64,000 nt of DNA, taken from assembly GCA_035517495.1 (NCBI GenBank), contig DATIYT010000038.1, positions 62,001-126,000 of the forward strand. The letters are read 5' to 3'. The stretch comes from DASZHJ01 sp035517495 (GTDB taxonomy: Bacteria; Pseudomonadota; Alphaproteobacteria; ATCC43930; CGMCC-115725). The position numbers and the translations under genes were made by a program. Position 1 is the first letter of the stretch. Every line of letters begins with the position of its first letter. The notes beneath the pieces are model-generated. The model was not told the DNA's origin. It saw only the letters and a list, made by a program, of their open reading frames with translations, and made no database searches. Shown piece by piece: positions 26,239 to 35,302 of the stretch.

Positions 26239-28092
26239 ATGCACATTGATGAGGCGTCGTCGGGCGCACGCCGGCGCTTCGCTGCGCTCGATACGACCCT
26301 TGCCTGGATAACCGAGGTGCCGGCCGCGCTGCTGGTCCTTGTGGAAATCGTCGTGCTGTTCGCGGGCGTCGTGGCGCGCTACGCGCTGCATTCGCCGCTG
26401 GTGTGGTCGGACGAGCTGGCGTCGCTGTTGTTCCTGTGGCTGGCGATGCTGGGCGCGGTGATCGCGCTACGGCGCGGCGAGCATATGCGGCTGACGGCGA
26501 TCGCGAGCCGCATGGCTCCGGCACGGCGCGAATTTCTCGAGACCCTTGCGGCGATGATCATCGCCGTCTTCCTGCTTCTGATCCTTGCGCCCGCCTATCA
26601 GCACGTGGAGGACGAGGCGCTCATCACCACGCCCGCGCTCAATTTGCCGAACAGCTTGCGCGTGCTCGCGCTCGAAGTCGGCGCGGTTCTGATGATGGCG
26701 ATCGCGATTGCCCGACTGGCCGAGACAGCGAGTCTCAGACACTTGGTGCTTGCGGGGGCGATCGTGGCCGGGATCGCGATTGTGCTGATGCTGCTGCGCC
26801 CGGTCCTCCTGACGCTCGGCAACTTCAATCTCCTGATCTTCTTCGTCGTGCTCGTTGCGGCGTGCGTCGCGATCGGTGTGCCGATCGCCTTTTCCTTCGG
26901 CACCGCCACGATTGCCTATCTGGCTCTTGCCACCCGAGTGCCGTTGACAATCGTGGTGAGCCGGATGGACGAGGGAATGTCCTCGCTGATCCTGTTGTCG
27001 GTGCCGCTCTTCGTCTTTCTCGGCCTGCTGATCGAGATGACGGGTTTGGCGCGCTCGCTGGTCGATTTTCTCGCGACGTTGCTCGGGCACGTGCGGGGCG
27101 GTCTCTCCTTTGTATTGCTGGGCGCGATGTATCTGGTCTCCGGCATATCGGGCTCCAAAGCTGCCGACATGGCGGCGGTGGCGCCGGTGCTGTTCCCGGA
27201 GATGAAGCGTCGCGGCGCGCCCCCTGGAGAGCTGATCGCGCTGCTCGCGGCATCGGGAGCGATGTCGGAGACGATTCCACCGAGCCTCGTGCTCATCACC
27301 ATTGGTTCGGTGACCGGCGTCTCCATAGCGGCGCTCTTCACCGGCGGACTGCTGCCGGCGCTCGTGCTCGCGCTGGCGCTCGCCGCGCTTGCCCTGTGGC
27401 GGTCGGGCCAAGAGGACCTTTCGGGTGTGCGCCGCGCCTCCGCGCGCGAGGTGGCGCGCCGTTTCCTTGTGGCGTTGCCGGCACTGGCGCTGCCGTTTCT
27501 GATCCGAGCGGCGGTGGTCGAGGGCGTTGCAACGGCGACCGAAGTCTCGACCATCGGCATCGCCTACACGGTGGTGGCGGGGTTGGTTGTGTTCCGCCGC
27601 TTCGATTGGCGACGCCTCTATCCGATGCTGGTCGAGACGGCATCGCTTTCGGGTGCCATCCTCTTGATCATCGGAACCGCCACGGCGATGGCCTGGGCAC
27701 TCACGCAATCGGGCTTTTCGCGGCAGCTCGTGGCGACCATGGCCGCCGTGCCCGGCGGGGCCGCCGGTTTTCTCGCGCTCTCGATCGTGGCCTTTGCCGT
27801 GCTGGGCTCCGTCCTCGAAGGCATTCCCGCGGTGGTGCTGTTTGGGCCGCTGTTGTTTCCGGTCGCGCGCGCGATCGGCATTCACGAGGTGCACTACGCG
27901 ATGGTGGTCATTCTCGCCATGGGCCTCGGTCTTTTCGCGCCGCCCTTCGGCGTCGGCTTTTACGTCGCGTGCGCGATCGGACGCGTCTCGCCGGACAACG
28001 CCATGGCGCGAATCTGGCCCTACCTTGCGGTGCTTGCAGCGGCTCTCGCGATCGTGGCCGCCGTGCCATGGCTCTCAATTGGCTTTCTGTAG
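26239..28092 (+). CDS. Fused TRAP transporter permease (DctQ-DctM)
   Basis: 617 aa. Residues about 20-190 are the small DctQ subunit (four helices; SPLVWSDELASLLFLWLAML is the DctQ signature). About 190-617 is the large DctM subunit, with PIAFSFGTATIAYL, the GLARSLVDFLATLLGHVRGG loop and GISGSKAADMAAVAPVLFPE. Fusion of Q and M is common. Sodium-coupled uptake of an organic acid with the preceding DctP is expected. The C-terminal segment ends with GLFAPPFGVGFYVACAIGR. The start is weakly marked. Confidence 0.92.
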   Translation: MHIDEASSGARRRFAALDTTLAWITEVPAALLVLVEIVVLFAGVVARYALHSPLVWSDELASLLFLWLAMLGAVIALRRGEHMRLTAIASRMAPARREFLETLAAMIIAVFLLLILAPAYQHVEDEALITTPALNLPNSLRVLALEVGAVLMMAIAIARLAETASLRHLVLAGAIVAGIAIVLMLLRPVLLTLGNFNLLIFFVVLVAACVAIGVPIAFSFGTATIAYLALATRVPLTIVVSRMDEGMSSLILLSVPLFVFLGLLIEMTGLARSLVDFLATLLGHVRGGLSFVLLGAMYLVSGISGSKAADMAAVAPVLFPEMKRRGAPPGELIALLAASGAMSETIPPSLVLITIGSVTGVSIAALFTGGLLPALVLALALAALALWRSGQEDLSGVRRASAREVARRFLVALPALALPFLIRAAVVEGVATATEVSTIGIAYTVVAGLVVFRRFDWRRLYPMLVETASLSGAILLIIGTATAMAWALTQSGFSRQLVATMAAVPGGAAGFLALSIVAFAVLGSVLEGIPAVVLFGPLLFPVARAIGIHEVHYAMVVILAMGLGLFAPPFGVGFYVACAIGRVSPDNAMARIWPYLAVLAAALAIVAAVPWLSIGFL

Positions 28093-28109
28093 CCACCGCG
28101 AGAGCGGCG

Positions 28110-29318
28110 CTAAATGCGTATGTGCTCGGGGCGGATGCCGATCCCGACCACGCAGGCGGGGATTCGGCGTAAGAGCGCGCTGCGGTCGAAAAGACGCAGC
28201 AGGAGCGGCGCCTCGAGACGACGACGGCGGGCGAGCACGCGCGATATCAGGCGCTGCTGCACCTGCACTTGCAGCCACTGCGTAGCGCGGGTTGGAAACT
28301 CGCGTCGGCGCTGCACGGCGGCCAAGTGTTCCTCCGTGACCGTGCGCGATCGAAGCGGCCCCGCCAGCAGATTGGCCGCGGCGACCGCGTCTTGAATCGC
28401 GAGGTTGATGCCGACGCCGCCTACCGGAGACATCGCGTGGGCGGCGTCGCCAACGCAGAGAAGCCCTGGCCGATGCCATCGGAGCAGGCGATCAACCTGC
28501 ACGGTCAGCAGCTTGACGCTATCCCACGAAGCAATCTCGCCAATTCGATCGCGCACGAAAGGGAGCCGCGCCAGAACTCGCTCGCGGAAGGCGGGCAGCC
28601 CGGCCTCGCGAAGATGTTCAAGCGTCCCCTTCGCGATCACATAGCCGCATTGCCAATGCTGGCCGCGATTGATGCGGATAAAGATAAGACCGTCGTCGAA
28701 ATAGCCGAGCGTCTCCTCCGGATCGTCGGCGCGTCGCGAAAGGGCGAACCACAGCACATCCATGGGAGCGCCGAAGTCCCGAACCGCAAGTCCCGCTTGT
28801 GCGCGCAATGTCGAGTGCCGCCCGTCGGCCGCAACCACAAGGTCGGCGCGCACTTCGATCGTCCCCTCGGGAGTTGCGGCGGTAATGCCGACCACGCGGC
28901 CTTGCCCCTCCAGCAAGCCCGTCGCTTCCGCACGCATGCGCAAGCCGAATCCGGGATAGCGTGCTCCTTGCGCGGCCAGGAAGTTCAGAAAATCCCATTG
29001 CGGCATCATCGCGATGAAGTTCGCATGCTGACCCAAGTGACGGAAATCAGCGGCCCGGTATTGCCGACCGCCGATCACGACCGCGAGCTCTTCGGCGCGT
29101 TGATGCGGGAGCTTAAGAAAATCCCCCAGAAGGCCCAGCTCATCCATGAGGCGGAGCGTCGAGGGGTGAATCGTATCGCCGCGGAAATCGCGCAGGAAGT
29201 CGCCGTGCTTTTCCAGCACCAAAGCATCGATGCCCGCGCGCCCCAACAGCAGGCCGAGCATCATTCCCGCGGGTCCGCCGCCGGCGATGCAGCAGCGGAC
29301 CGCGATGCTCTCGGTCAT
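28110..29318 (-). CDS. FAD-dependent class A monooxygenase (UbiH/PHBH-like)
   Basis: 402 aa. The N-terminal dinucleotide site is CIAGGGPAGMMLGLLLGRAG, the middle DG-type motif is LVVAADGRHSTLRAQAG, and the second FAD motif is GDAAHAMSPVGGVGINLAIQ. These are the three motifs of class A flavoprotein hydroxylases acting on aromatic or quinone-like substrates. It is the third gene of a probable minus-strand transcript after a 55-aa membrane protein and a PcaD-like hydrolase, consistent with aromatic catabolism. Convergent with the TRAP permease, leaving a 17-bp gap. Confidence 0.88.
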   Translation of the reverse strand: MTESIAVRCCIAGGGPAGMMLGLLLGRAGIDALVLEKHGDFLRDFRGDTIHPSTLRLMDELGLLGDFLKLPHQRAEELAVVIGGRQYRAADFRHLGQHANFIAMMPQWDFLNFLAAQGARYPGFGLRMRAEATGLLEGQGRVVGITAATPEGTIEVRADLVVAADGRHSTLRAQAGLAVRDFGAPMDVLWFALSRRADDPEETLGYFDDGLIFIRINRGQHWQCGYVIAKGTLEHLREAGLPAFRERVLARLPFVRDRIGEIASWDSVKLLTVQVDRLLRWHRPGLLCVGDAAHAMSPVGGVGINLAIQDAVAAANLLAGPLRSRTVTEEHLAAVQRRREFPTRATQWLQVQVQQRLISRVLARRRRLEAPLLLRLFDRSALLRRIPACVVGIGIRPEHIRI

Positions 29319-29352
29319 CGACCCCCCGCTGTGCGCGGGACCGTCATTCGGT

Positions 29353-30150
29353 TCAGCGTCGGCTCTCGAGCCAGCCCATCATGATCCGGTTGAAGGTGTC
29401 GGGATGCTCCACATTGGGGAAGTGGCGCGCCGACGGGATCTCCTCATAGCGCGCGCCCGGCACCAGCGCCGCGAGGCGCTTGTTCTCGGAGGCCGGCGTG
29501 CCCGGATCTTCGGCGCCGCAGACCACCAGGGTCGGCACTTTGAGCGTCGGCAGCTTGGAAACGAAATCGAAATTCTGAATTGCCGACGCGCAGCCGAGAT
29601 ATCCCGCGGGTGTCGTCGCGGCGATCGTTTGGCGGATCTCCTTCCACCGTCCGGGCTTCCTGGGCTTGAAGGCGTCCGTGAACCAACGTTCCATGGTGGG
29701 GTCGGCGAGCGGCTCCAGCGAATTGGCCTTCTTGACCGCCTCGACGCGCGGTCCCCAGGCGGCCTTGGCGTCCGCGGGGGTCGCGGGCAGCGTGTCGCAC
29801 AGCATCATCGATTTGAGCTTCGCGCCATGCTCGATCGCGAAGGCCTGACCCAGCATGCCGCCGATCGATAGACCGATGTAATGCACGCGGTCGAGGCCGA
29901 GCGCATCGATCGCGATCGCGACGTCTCCCGCAAGCTGGCTCATCGTATAGTCGCCGGCGACGGGATCGCTCCCGCCATGCCCGCGCATGTCGAGACGCAG
30001 GACGCGGAAGCCTTTGGCCAGCAGGGGCGGAAGCTGTTCCGCCCACATGCCGCCATCCGACGACAGCGAGTGGGTGAAGCAGACGAGCGGTCCGGTCTCC
30101 GGGCCCATGAGATCGTAGTAGAGGCGGCGTCGCTGAAGCGGCAACAGCAT
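29353..30150 (-). CDS. Alpha/beta hydrolase, 3-oxoadipate enol-lactonase-like
   Basis: 265 aa. The nucleophile elbow is HYIGLSIGGMLGQ (G-L-S-I-G), the catalytic acid is in LVVCGAEDPGTP and the His in SARHFPNVEHPDTFN. The oxyanion loop HSLSSDGGMWAEQLPPL and RLDMRGHGGSD are typical of PcaD. PcaD opens 3-oxoadipate enol-lactone in the beta-ketoadipate pathway, but the other pca genes are not here. A different lactone or ester substrate is therefore possible. Confidence 0.85.
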   Translation of the reverse strand: MLLPLQRRRLYYDLMGPETGPLVCFTHSLSSDGGMWAEQLPPLLAKGFRVLRLDMRGHGGSDPVAGDYTMSQLAGDVAIAIDALGLDRVHYIGLSIGGMLGQAFAIEHGAKLKSMMLCDTLPATPADAKAAWGPRVEAVKKANSLEPLADPTMERWFTDAFKPRKPGRWKEIRQTIAATTPAGYLGCASAIQNFDFVSKLPTLKVPTLVVCGAEDPGTPASENKRLAALVPGARYEEIPSARHFPNVEHPDTFNRIMMGWLESRR

Positions 30151-30168
30151 GGCAGAGTCCTCCCTTGG

Positions 30169-30336
30169 TCAGACTTGCGTGAGCACGTAGTAGATTACAT
30201 AGAGCCAGCTCAGAAAACCATCGATGATCGCCCAGAGCACGCTGTGGTTCTGCGACCACGAGATGGCGATCGCGAGCGCGTTGCCGAAGCTGATGCCATA
30301 GGTGAGGCTGGTGCGGTAATAAACGGCGGTGGCCAT
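30169..30336 (-). CDS. Small conserved membrane protein
   Basis: 55 aa from ATG 30336, with AGGAG 7-8 nt upstream. The sequence SFGNALAIAISWSQNHSVLW followed by AIIDGFLSWLYVIYYVL matches a widespread type of short membrane protein with two helical segments and a conserved N-A-L-A-x-x-I-S-W pattern. Its function is unknown. It heads the hydrolase/monooxygenase gene group, 18 bp upstream of the hydrolase. Confidence 0.7.
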   Translation of the reverse strand: MATAVYYRTSLTYGISFGNALAIAISWSQNHSVLWAIIDGFLSWLYVIYYVLTQV

Positions 30337-30479
30337 CGGCAATTCTCCTGGGAAGCAGAGCGGTGTGGGAGTGGAGCATGCCCTTGCGGTGAGCGAGGGG
30401 CAACGCCCTCGCCGCAATTGCGGCCGGCGGTGTCGCATGTTAAGGCACAAGAGCAGCGGCAATCGGGATTCGAGCGGCC

Positions 30480-31045
30480 ATGGCTGAGGCGAGAGAGCAT
30501 GAGATCGCCGGCTCGCCGTTCGCGGTCTCTCTTGGTGATTTGTTCCTGGCGTTCCTGCGCATCACGCTATCGGGCTTTGGCGGCACGCTTCCCTTTGCGC
30601 GCCAGACCCTGGTGCTCGATCGCAGATGGTTGAGCGAGCAGCAATTTGTCGAGGCGCTGAGCCTCTGCCAATTCCTGCCGGGCCCCAATGTCGTGAACCT
30701 CTCGATTGTCGTGGGTCAGCGTTTTCGCGGCGTCGTGGCGCGCTCGCGGCGTTCGCGGGGTTGGTTCTCGCGCCGATGGCGATCGTGCTCGCGCTGGCGG
30801 TGCTCTATCAGCGATTTGGACAAATACCGGCGGTCGATCGCGTGCTGAACGGCATTTCGGCGGCGGCGCCCGGGCTGGTGTTGGCGATGGGATTGCAAAT
30901 GGCGCGGCTCTTCGGCCGCGTTCCTCGTGCCGTGTTGTTCGCCGCGCTGGCGTTCGTCGCGATCGGTCTCCTGCAGTGGCCGATCATACCGGTGCTCGCG
31001 GTCCTGGTGCCCGTCAGTGTCGCCGCGGCATGGGTGCGCAGGTGA
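30480..31045 (+). pseudogene. chrA: Chromate transporter ChrA, N-terminal half, frameshifted
   Basis: The first frame (from ATG 30480) gives the ChrA N-terminal motif: FLRITLSGFGGTLPFARQTL, then LCQFLPGPNVVNLSIVVGQR. At about 30735-30742 the frame breaks, and the expected continuation (GALAAFAGLVLAPMAIVLAL through VSVAAAWVRR) is found in another frame up to the TGA at 31045. One missing G in the run GTCGTGG-CGCGCTCG restores a single frame of about 189 codons. The gene is either inactive or carries a sequencing or assembly error. ChrA exports chromate or sulfate-like oxyanions across the inner membrane. Confidence 0.8.
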
Positions 31046-31572
31046 AGGAGCCGGTCTCTCTGCTGCAATTGGCGCTGCTGTTCGGCTCGCTGTCGCTGGT
31101 CGCGGTCGGCGGCGCCAACACCGTCGTGCCGGAGATGCATCGCCAGGCGGTCGAGGTCGGCGGCTGGATGAGCAATGCGGAGTTCGCCAATCTCTACGCG
31201 ATCGTTCGCGCGGCGCCGGGTCCCAACATGCTGATCGCGACCATGATCGGCTGGCGCGCCTCCGGCTTCTGGGGCGCCATCGTCGCGACCGCGGCAATGT
31301 GCGGACCCTCCTGCCTCCTCACATACGGCGTAATTCGCGTATGGGAGCGCTATCGACACACGCGCTGGCGCGCGGCGATGGAAGCCGGGCTCGCCCCCCT
31401 TACGGTGGGACTGGTGCTGGCGAGCGGCTACATCCTGACCCGCGCCGCCGATCACGACTGGCGCACGCTTGCGGTGACGGCGGTGAGCGCGTTTTTCAGT
31501 CTGCGCGCGCGGATCAATCCCGTCTGGGTGCTCGCGGGCGCCGGCGCGTTGGGTCTTGCGGGGATTATCTAG
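31030..31572 (+). CDS. chrA: Chromate transporter ChrA, C-terminal half (short-chain type)
   Basis: 180 aa with one CHR domain: LFGSLSLVAVGGANTVVPEM followed by YAIVRAAPGPNMLIATMIGW. ATG 31030 overlaps the stop of the N-terminal half, as usual for two-gene (short-chain) chromate transporters whose two halves pair in the membrane. This half is intact. If the break in the upstream half is real, the pair cannot work unless the shift is bypassed. Substrate could be chromate or another oxyanion. Its stop overlaps by 4 nt the end of aidB on the opposite strand. Confidence 0.85.
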   Translation: MGAQVKEPVSLLQLALLFGSLSLVAVGGANTVVPEMHRQAVEVGGWMSNAEFANLYAIVRAAPGPNMLIATMIGWRASGFWGAIVATAAMCGPSCLLTYGVIRVWERYRHTRWRAAMEAGLAPLTVGLVLASGYILTRAADHDWRTLAVTAVSAFFSLRARINPVWVLAGAGALGLAGII

Positions 31573-33233
31573 CTCGGCATTGCGCGCTCGATGATGCCGG
31601 CGAAGTCGAGACCGCTCGGCAACGTCCCGAGTGCCGCTGGAGCACCGTCCACGAGCCGCGTGCGGCAGAAGGCGTCGGCAAGTTCCGGCGGCGCATGCTG
31701 CACCAGCAGTGCCGCTTGCAGCGCCAGCGCCGCTCCCCCCACCACCCGGCGCGCCTGGCTTTCGTCAGTACCGATCGTCTTGGCAAGATCGGCATCGAGG
31801 ACATTGAGGTGGGCATCGAGCGCGGCATGGCCACCCCTCGCGCGCCGCAGTTCATCGAGCAGCGCACTGACGGCCTCCGGCGTGCGCTCGGCGACGCGGC
31901 GGACATCGAGACAGATGATGTTCGCGGAACCCTCCCAGACCGCGTTGACCGGAGCCTCGCGATAGAGGCGCGGCAGGTTGCTCTCCTCCACGTAACCGTT
32001 ACCACCCAGCACCTCCAGCGCCTCCAGGATCGCCGCGGGCGCGCGCTTGCAGTTCCAGTATTTAGCGATCGGAGTCAGCAGCCGCGCCAAGAGCGCTTCC
32101 GCCGGATCGGCCAGGCGGTCATAGGCGCGCACGAGGCGGAAGGCTAGGGCGGTCGCGGCCTCGCTTTCGAGCGCGAGCTCCGCGAGCACGTTCGCCATCA
32201 CCGGCTGATCCACCAGGCGCCGCTGAAACGCGGTACGATGACGCGCGTGGTGGATCGCTTGCACCGTCGCCTGACGTATCAGTCCGGCGGAACTCACGGC
32301 GCAGTCGAGCCGGGTGTGGTTGCTCATCTCGATGATGATGGGAATACCGCGGCCCTCATCGCCCACGATGCGCGCCCAAGCCTGCACCAGCTCCACCTCG
32401 GACGACGCGTTGGAGCGGTTGCCTAGCTTTTCCTTGAGCCGCTGCAAATGGAGTCCGTTGCGCGTTCCATCCGGACACCAGCGCGGCACCAGGAAGCAGG
32501 TCGGGCCTTTCGCGGTCTGTGCCAACATGAGGAAAGCGTCACACATCGGAGCGGAAAGGAACCACTTGTGGCCGGTGATCCGGTAGCTGCGGTCGCCCTC
32601 GCCGCTCGGCTCGGCGCACGACACGTTGGCGCGGAGATCCGATCCGCCCTGCTTTTCGGTCATGCCCATGCCCATGAGCGCTCCGGTCTTTTCGGGAGCG
32701 GGTCGGAAGCGCTCGTCGTAGCGGCGCGAGTAAAGACGAGGCAGCCACTCCTGCGCGAGCGCTGCTTCGCGGCGCACGGTTGGCACCGCGCCATAGGTCA
32801 TGGCGACCGGGCAATAAACACCGCTCTCCACCTGCGTCAGCATGTAGGCGCCAGCGGCGCGCGCGACATGAGCCCCCGGCTGTGGCGCGGCCCAAGGGGA
32901 AGTATGCAGGCCGTGCGCCACAGCGAGCGCCAACATCCGATGCCAAGCCGGGTGAAACTCGACCTCGTCGCGGCGCTGGCCATAGCGGTCGAAGCTGTGC
33001 AGTTCGGGCGTATGGCGGTTTGCCGCAGCACCCCACTCGAGAGTGTCGGCAAGTCCCAGCTCGGCACCAAGCTTTGTGAGATCAGCCGCGGCCCATTGCG
33101 CGCCCTCGCGAGTCACCGCCTCCCGCAGCGCGGCGTCAGTGGTGAAGAGGTTGTAATCGACGAGGGGTGGGGGCTGATTGAGCCTCGCCCCGTTACCCAT
33201 GGCGGGCGCGCCGAGAATTCGATCGGCTGGCAT
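31569..33233 (-). CDS. aidB: AidB-like acyl-CoA dehydrogenase-fold protein
   Basis: 554 aa from ATG 33233 (an ATG at 33239 is equally close to GGAG). It tracks E. coli AidB along its length: AVTREGAQWAAADLTKLGAE, RRDEVEFHPAWHRML, GMGMTEKQGGSDLRANV, GHKWFLSAPMCDAFLMLAQT, LKEKLGNRSNASSEVE and EALEVLGGNGYVEESNLPRL. E. coli AidB is an FAD protein of the Ada response that binds DNA and limits alkylation damage; its catalytic role is debated. There is no ada or alkA gene in this window, so regulation may differ. Confidence 0.92.
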   Translation of the reverse strand: MPADRILGAPAMGNGARLNQPPPLVDYNLFTTDAALREAVTREGAQWAAADLTKLGAELGLADTLEWGAAANRHTPELHSFDRYGQRRDEVEFHPAWHRMLALAVAHGLHTSPWAAPQPGAHVARAAGAYMLTQVESGVYCPVAMTYGAVPTVRREAALAQEWLPRLYSRRYDERFRPAPEKTGALMGMGMTEKQGGSDLRANVSCAEPSGEGDRSYRITGHKWFLSAPMCDAFLMLAQTAKGPTCFLVPRWCPDGTRNGLHLQRLKEKLGNRSNASSEVELVQAWARIVGDEGRGIPIIIEMSNHTRLDCAVSSAGLIRQATVQAIHHARHRTAFQRRLVDQPVMANVLAELALESEAATALAFRLVRAYDRLADPAEALLARLLTPIAKYWNCKRAPAAILEALEVLGGNGYVEESNLPRLYREAPVNAVWEGSANIICLDVRRVAERTPEAVSALLDELRRARGGHAALDAHLNVLDADLAKTIGTDESQARRVVGGAALALQAALLVQHAPPELADAFCRTRLVDGAPAALGTLPSGLDFAGIIERAMPS

Positions 33234-33310
33234 CGTCATTCTCCGCCGACGCGGGATGCGTCGGGGCAAGGCTATCACAAGCGGCGGAAAAAGCGGGCTT
33301 CCGGGTTTTC

Positions 33311-34717
33311 CTATTGGTGCGCGGTCGCTTGCGGGACAAAATCGATATTGCAGGAGGCTCGGTTGAGCCGCGTGAGTGTGCCGTGCGACTCACTCAGCTT
33401 GCCGGCATAGGTGTTCTGAAACTCCGTGCCCGCAGGACGATGGAACGGATCCCTGGCGCTATCGCCGCTGAGGCCTTTCTGCAAAACCTCGATGGTGCCA
33501 TCCGCCTTGACTGTTCCGTCCCATGTTTCAGAGCCGGGCTGGCCTTGGTGCCCGCGCTCGCCGTGCAAGGCGCCGTTCGCGACCTTTGCGACGAACCTGT
33601 ATTTCCAGCCAGGCAACCCCCTATCCGTGCTGGCGCAGACGAGAGAGCCGATCCATACGCCGTCAAATCGCCGTACATCCGGCGCGTGCGCGGCTGTCCC
33701 AGGCGTACTGGTGGACGGGCGAGCCGCGAGTTGCGGCGGCATTGCACCGGGAGCTGCCGCGGGAGCAGGCGGCGTGGTAGCCGCGGGCGATGCCACAGTC
33801 GGCGTCGCCGCTGGCGCCTTTGAGAGGTCCGGAGCGGCGGGTGGAGCAGGTACCGGAGCAGGCGTTGACGGCATTGCGGGTGGCGCGGGTGAAGCGGCAC
33901 CGGGAGCGGGCTCGCTCGCTGCTTGAGGCATGGGGCCGCCGCCAGGTGACGACGCAGCCCCGGCCGGTGCCGGTTTCGGTTCAAGCGTGGACGGCGGACT
34001 GACCCCGGTGCTCGATGCCGGCGACAAGACCGCAGGCGGAGTGGAGGACGGAACGCTTTCCGGGGCTGCAGCGGGAGCCGCGACGGAAGATGTCGCCGTT
34101 GCAGGCATGGTCGCCTGCGGCGGTGGTGTTGGTCCGTATGCGGAACGGACATAAAGGTAGCTGGGGAACGCGACCAGAAGCAGCGCGACGATCGCTAGTC
34201 CCATCAACTGCGGCCCGCGGATCCAAGAGCGCGGACGACCCGATCGGTCCCGCGACGCGGTGCTTGGCAGAGTGCCAAATTCGTTTGGGACCGGCAGGCC
34301 CATTTCGACGGGAGACGCTGCGAGAACTTGACGGACCACGTCGACCAAGCGCCGCTGGTGCTGTTCCGGTGGTGGAGTGAGCGCGTCGAGCCAGTGCGGG
34401 GTACCGAGGAAGTATTCGAGCGCGCCCGAAGGCTTCACGTCCTCGACCCGAAACGGGATGACCGGAACGCCCTTGCTGACGGCGCGCTCCACTTCGCGCT
34501 CAATCTGGGGCGAATTATTGGCGTTGGCAGAGAACACCAGGACCATGACGCGCGAGGCATGAATCGCGTCGACAATCGACTTGCCCCAGGTCGCCCCCGG
34601 CAGGATGTCGCGAGGCGCAACCCAACAGCGAATTCCTGCCTGTTCCAAGCTAGCACAGGTGGCGTCAGCGATCCGCTTGTCCTTGGACGAATGGCTGATG
34701 AAGACATCGTACGCCAT
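33311..34717 (-). CDS. Membrane-anchored TIR-domain protein with extracytoplasmic C-terminal domain
   Basis: 468 aa from ATG 34717 (a GTG two codons upstream is the alternative). Residues about 1-135 are a TIR_2 domain: YDVFISHSSKDKRIADATC, CWVAPRDILPGATWGKSIVD, VMVLVFSANANNSPQIEREV. The Glu in QIEREVERA aligns with the NAD-cleaving glutamate of TIR NADases. One helix (about 172-190, MGLAIVALLLVAFPSYLYV) is followed by about 150 residues of Pro/Ala-rich linker. A final domain of about 120 residues (RFDGVWIGSLVCAS to NRASCNIDFVP) is beta-rich with two cysteines that may form a disulfide. The TIR domain should be cytoplasmic and the C-terminal domain periplasmic. No anti-phage partner gene is adjacent. 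Confidence 0.88.
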   Translation of the reverse strand: MAYDVFISHSSKDKRIADATCASLEQAGIRCWVAPRDILPGATWGKSIVDAIHASRVMVLVFSANANNSPQIEREVERAVSKGVPVIPFRVEDVKPSGALEYFLGTPHWLDALTPPPEQHQRRLVDVVRQVLAASPVEMGLPVPNEFGTLPSTASRDRSGRPRSWIRGPQLMGLAIVALLLVAFPSYLYVRSAYGPTPPPQATMPATATSSVAAPAAAPESVPSSTPPAVLSPASSTGVSPPSTLEPKPAPAGAASSPGGGPMPQAASEPAPGAASPAPPAMPSTPAPVPAPPAAPDLSKAPAATPTVASPAATTPPAPAAAPGAMPPQLAARPSTSTPGTAAHAPDVRRFDGVWIGSLVCASTDRGLPGWKYRFVAKVANGALHGERGHQGQPGSETWDGTVKADGTIEVLQKGLSGDSARDPFHRPAGTEFQNTYAGKLSESHGTLTRLNRASCNIDFVPQATAHQ

Positions 34718-34804
34718 GCGCACAACGTTAGCCCCCTTGCCCTGCCTGTCCAGAGCAGCGGTGACGATAGCGAAATGGCCGCCCGTTCAGGCGGAGAGCG
34801 CGTC

Positions 34805-35200
34805 CTATCGGCGGTCGATGCTGATCTTGCCCGCTCCGAAGGCAGCGACGTAAGCCATGCCGCCCATGATGGCGAGGTGAAAGTAGAAGATTGCCATCTG
34901 TTGCGCGCGCTGCGCCGCTTCCATGGCCCAGAAGTTATGGAAGACCGCCGCCAGCACCGCCACGTAAATGAAGAACGCGATGGCGGCGAAGCGCGTCCAA
35001 AATCCGAGGATCAACATGACGCCGCCGATCAATTCGCCGGCTGCAGCGGCATATCCGAGCGGCACTGAGAAGGGAAATCCGTGGTTAGCGAGATTGTCGA
35101 TTGTCCCTTGGATGCCGCCGTCGAACAGCTTTCGGTACCCCGCCTGGACGAAGATGCTGGCGAGCAGGATACGACCGATCAATTGTGCGATGGCATTCAT
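34805..35200 (-). CDS. DoxX family membrane protein
   Basis: 131 aa, four predicted helices, with the family start LIGRILLASIFVQAGYRKLF and the GELIGGVMLILGFWTRFAA middle segment. It differs clearly from the DoxX protein at 1014-1409. DoxX-like proteins are inner-membrane proteins of uncertain redox role. It lies 87 bp upstream of the TIR gene on the same strand and is divergent from the next gene. Confidence 0.85.
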   Translation of the reverse strand: MNAIAQLIGRILLASIFVQAGYRKLFDGGIQGTIDNLANHGFPFSVPLGYAAAAGELIGGVMLILGFWTRFAAIAFFIYVAVLAAVFHNFWAMEAAQRAQQMAIFYFHLAIMGGMAYVAAFGAGKISIDRR

Positions 35201-35302
35201 GGCAGCCCCCCGAAAGCGGTATGTCTCTTTGGTTCACACTCTAACAGAGGATACTGTTGCGTGCATATCGCTGCTGTGGCATTTGCCGGTAACAGCTAAG
35301 GG

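Noticed and set aside
33311..34717. Thoeris-type anti-phage system
   Set aside because: No ThsA-like or other effector gene is adjacent, and the TIR protein has a membrane helix and outer domain unlike ThsB.
34805..35200. DoxX at this position as a duplicate of the one at 1014-1409
   Set aside because: Sequences share only the family fold; they are not recent copies.
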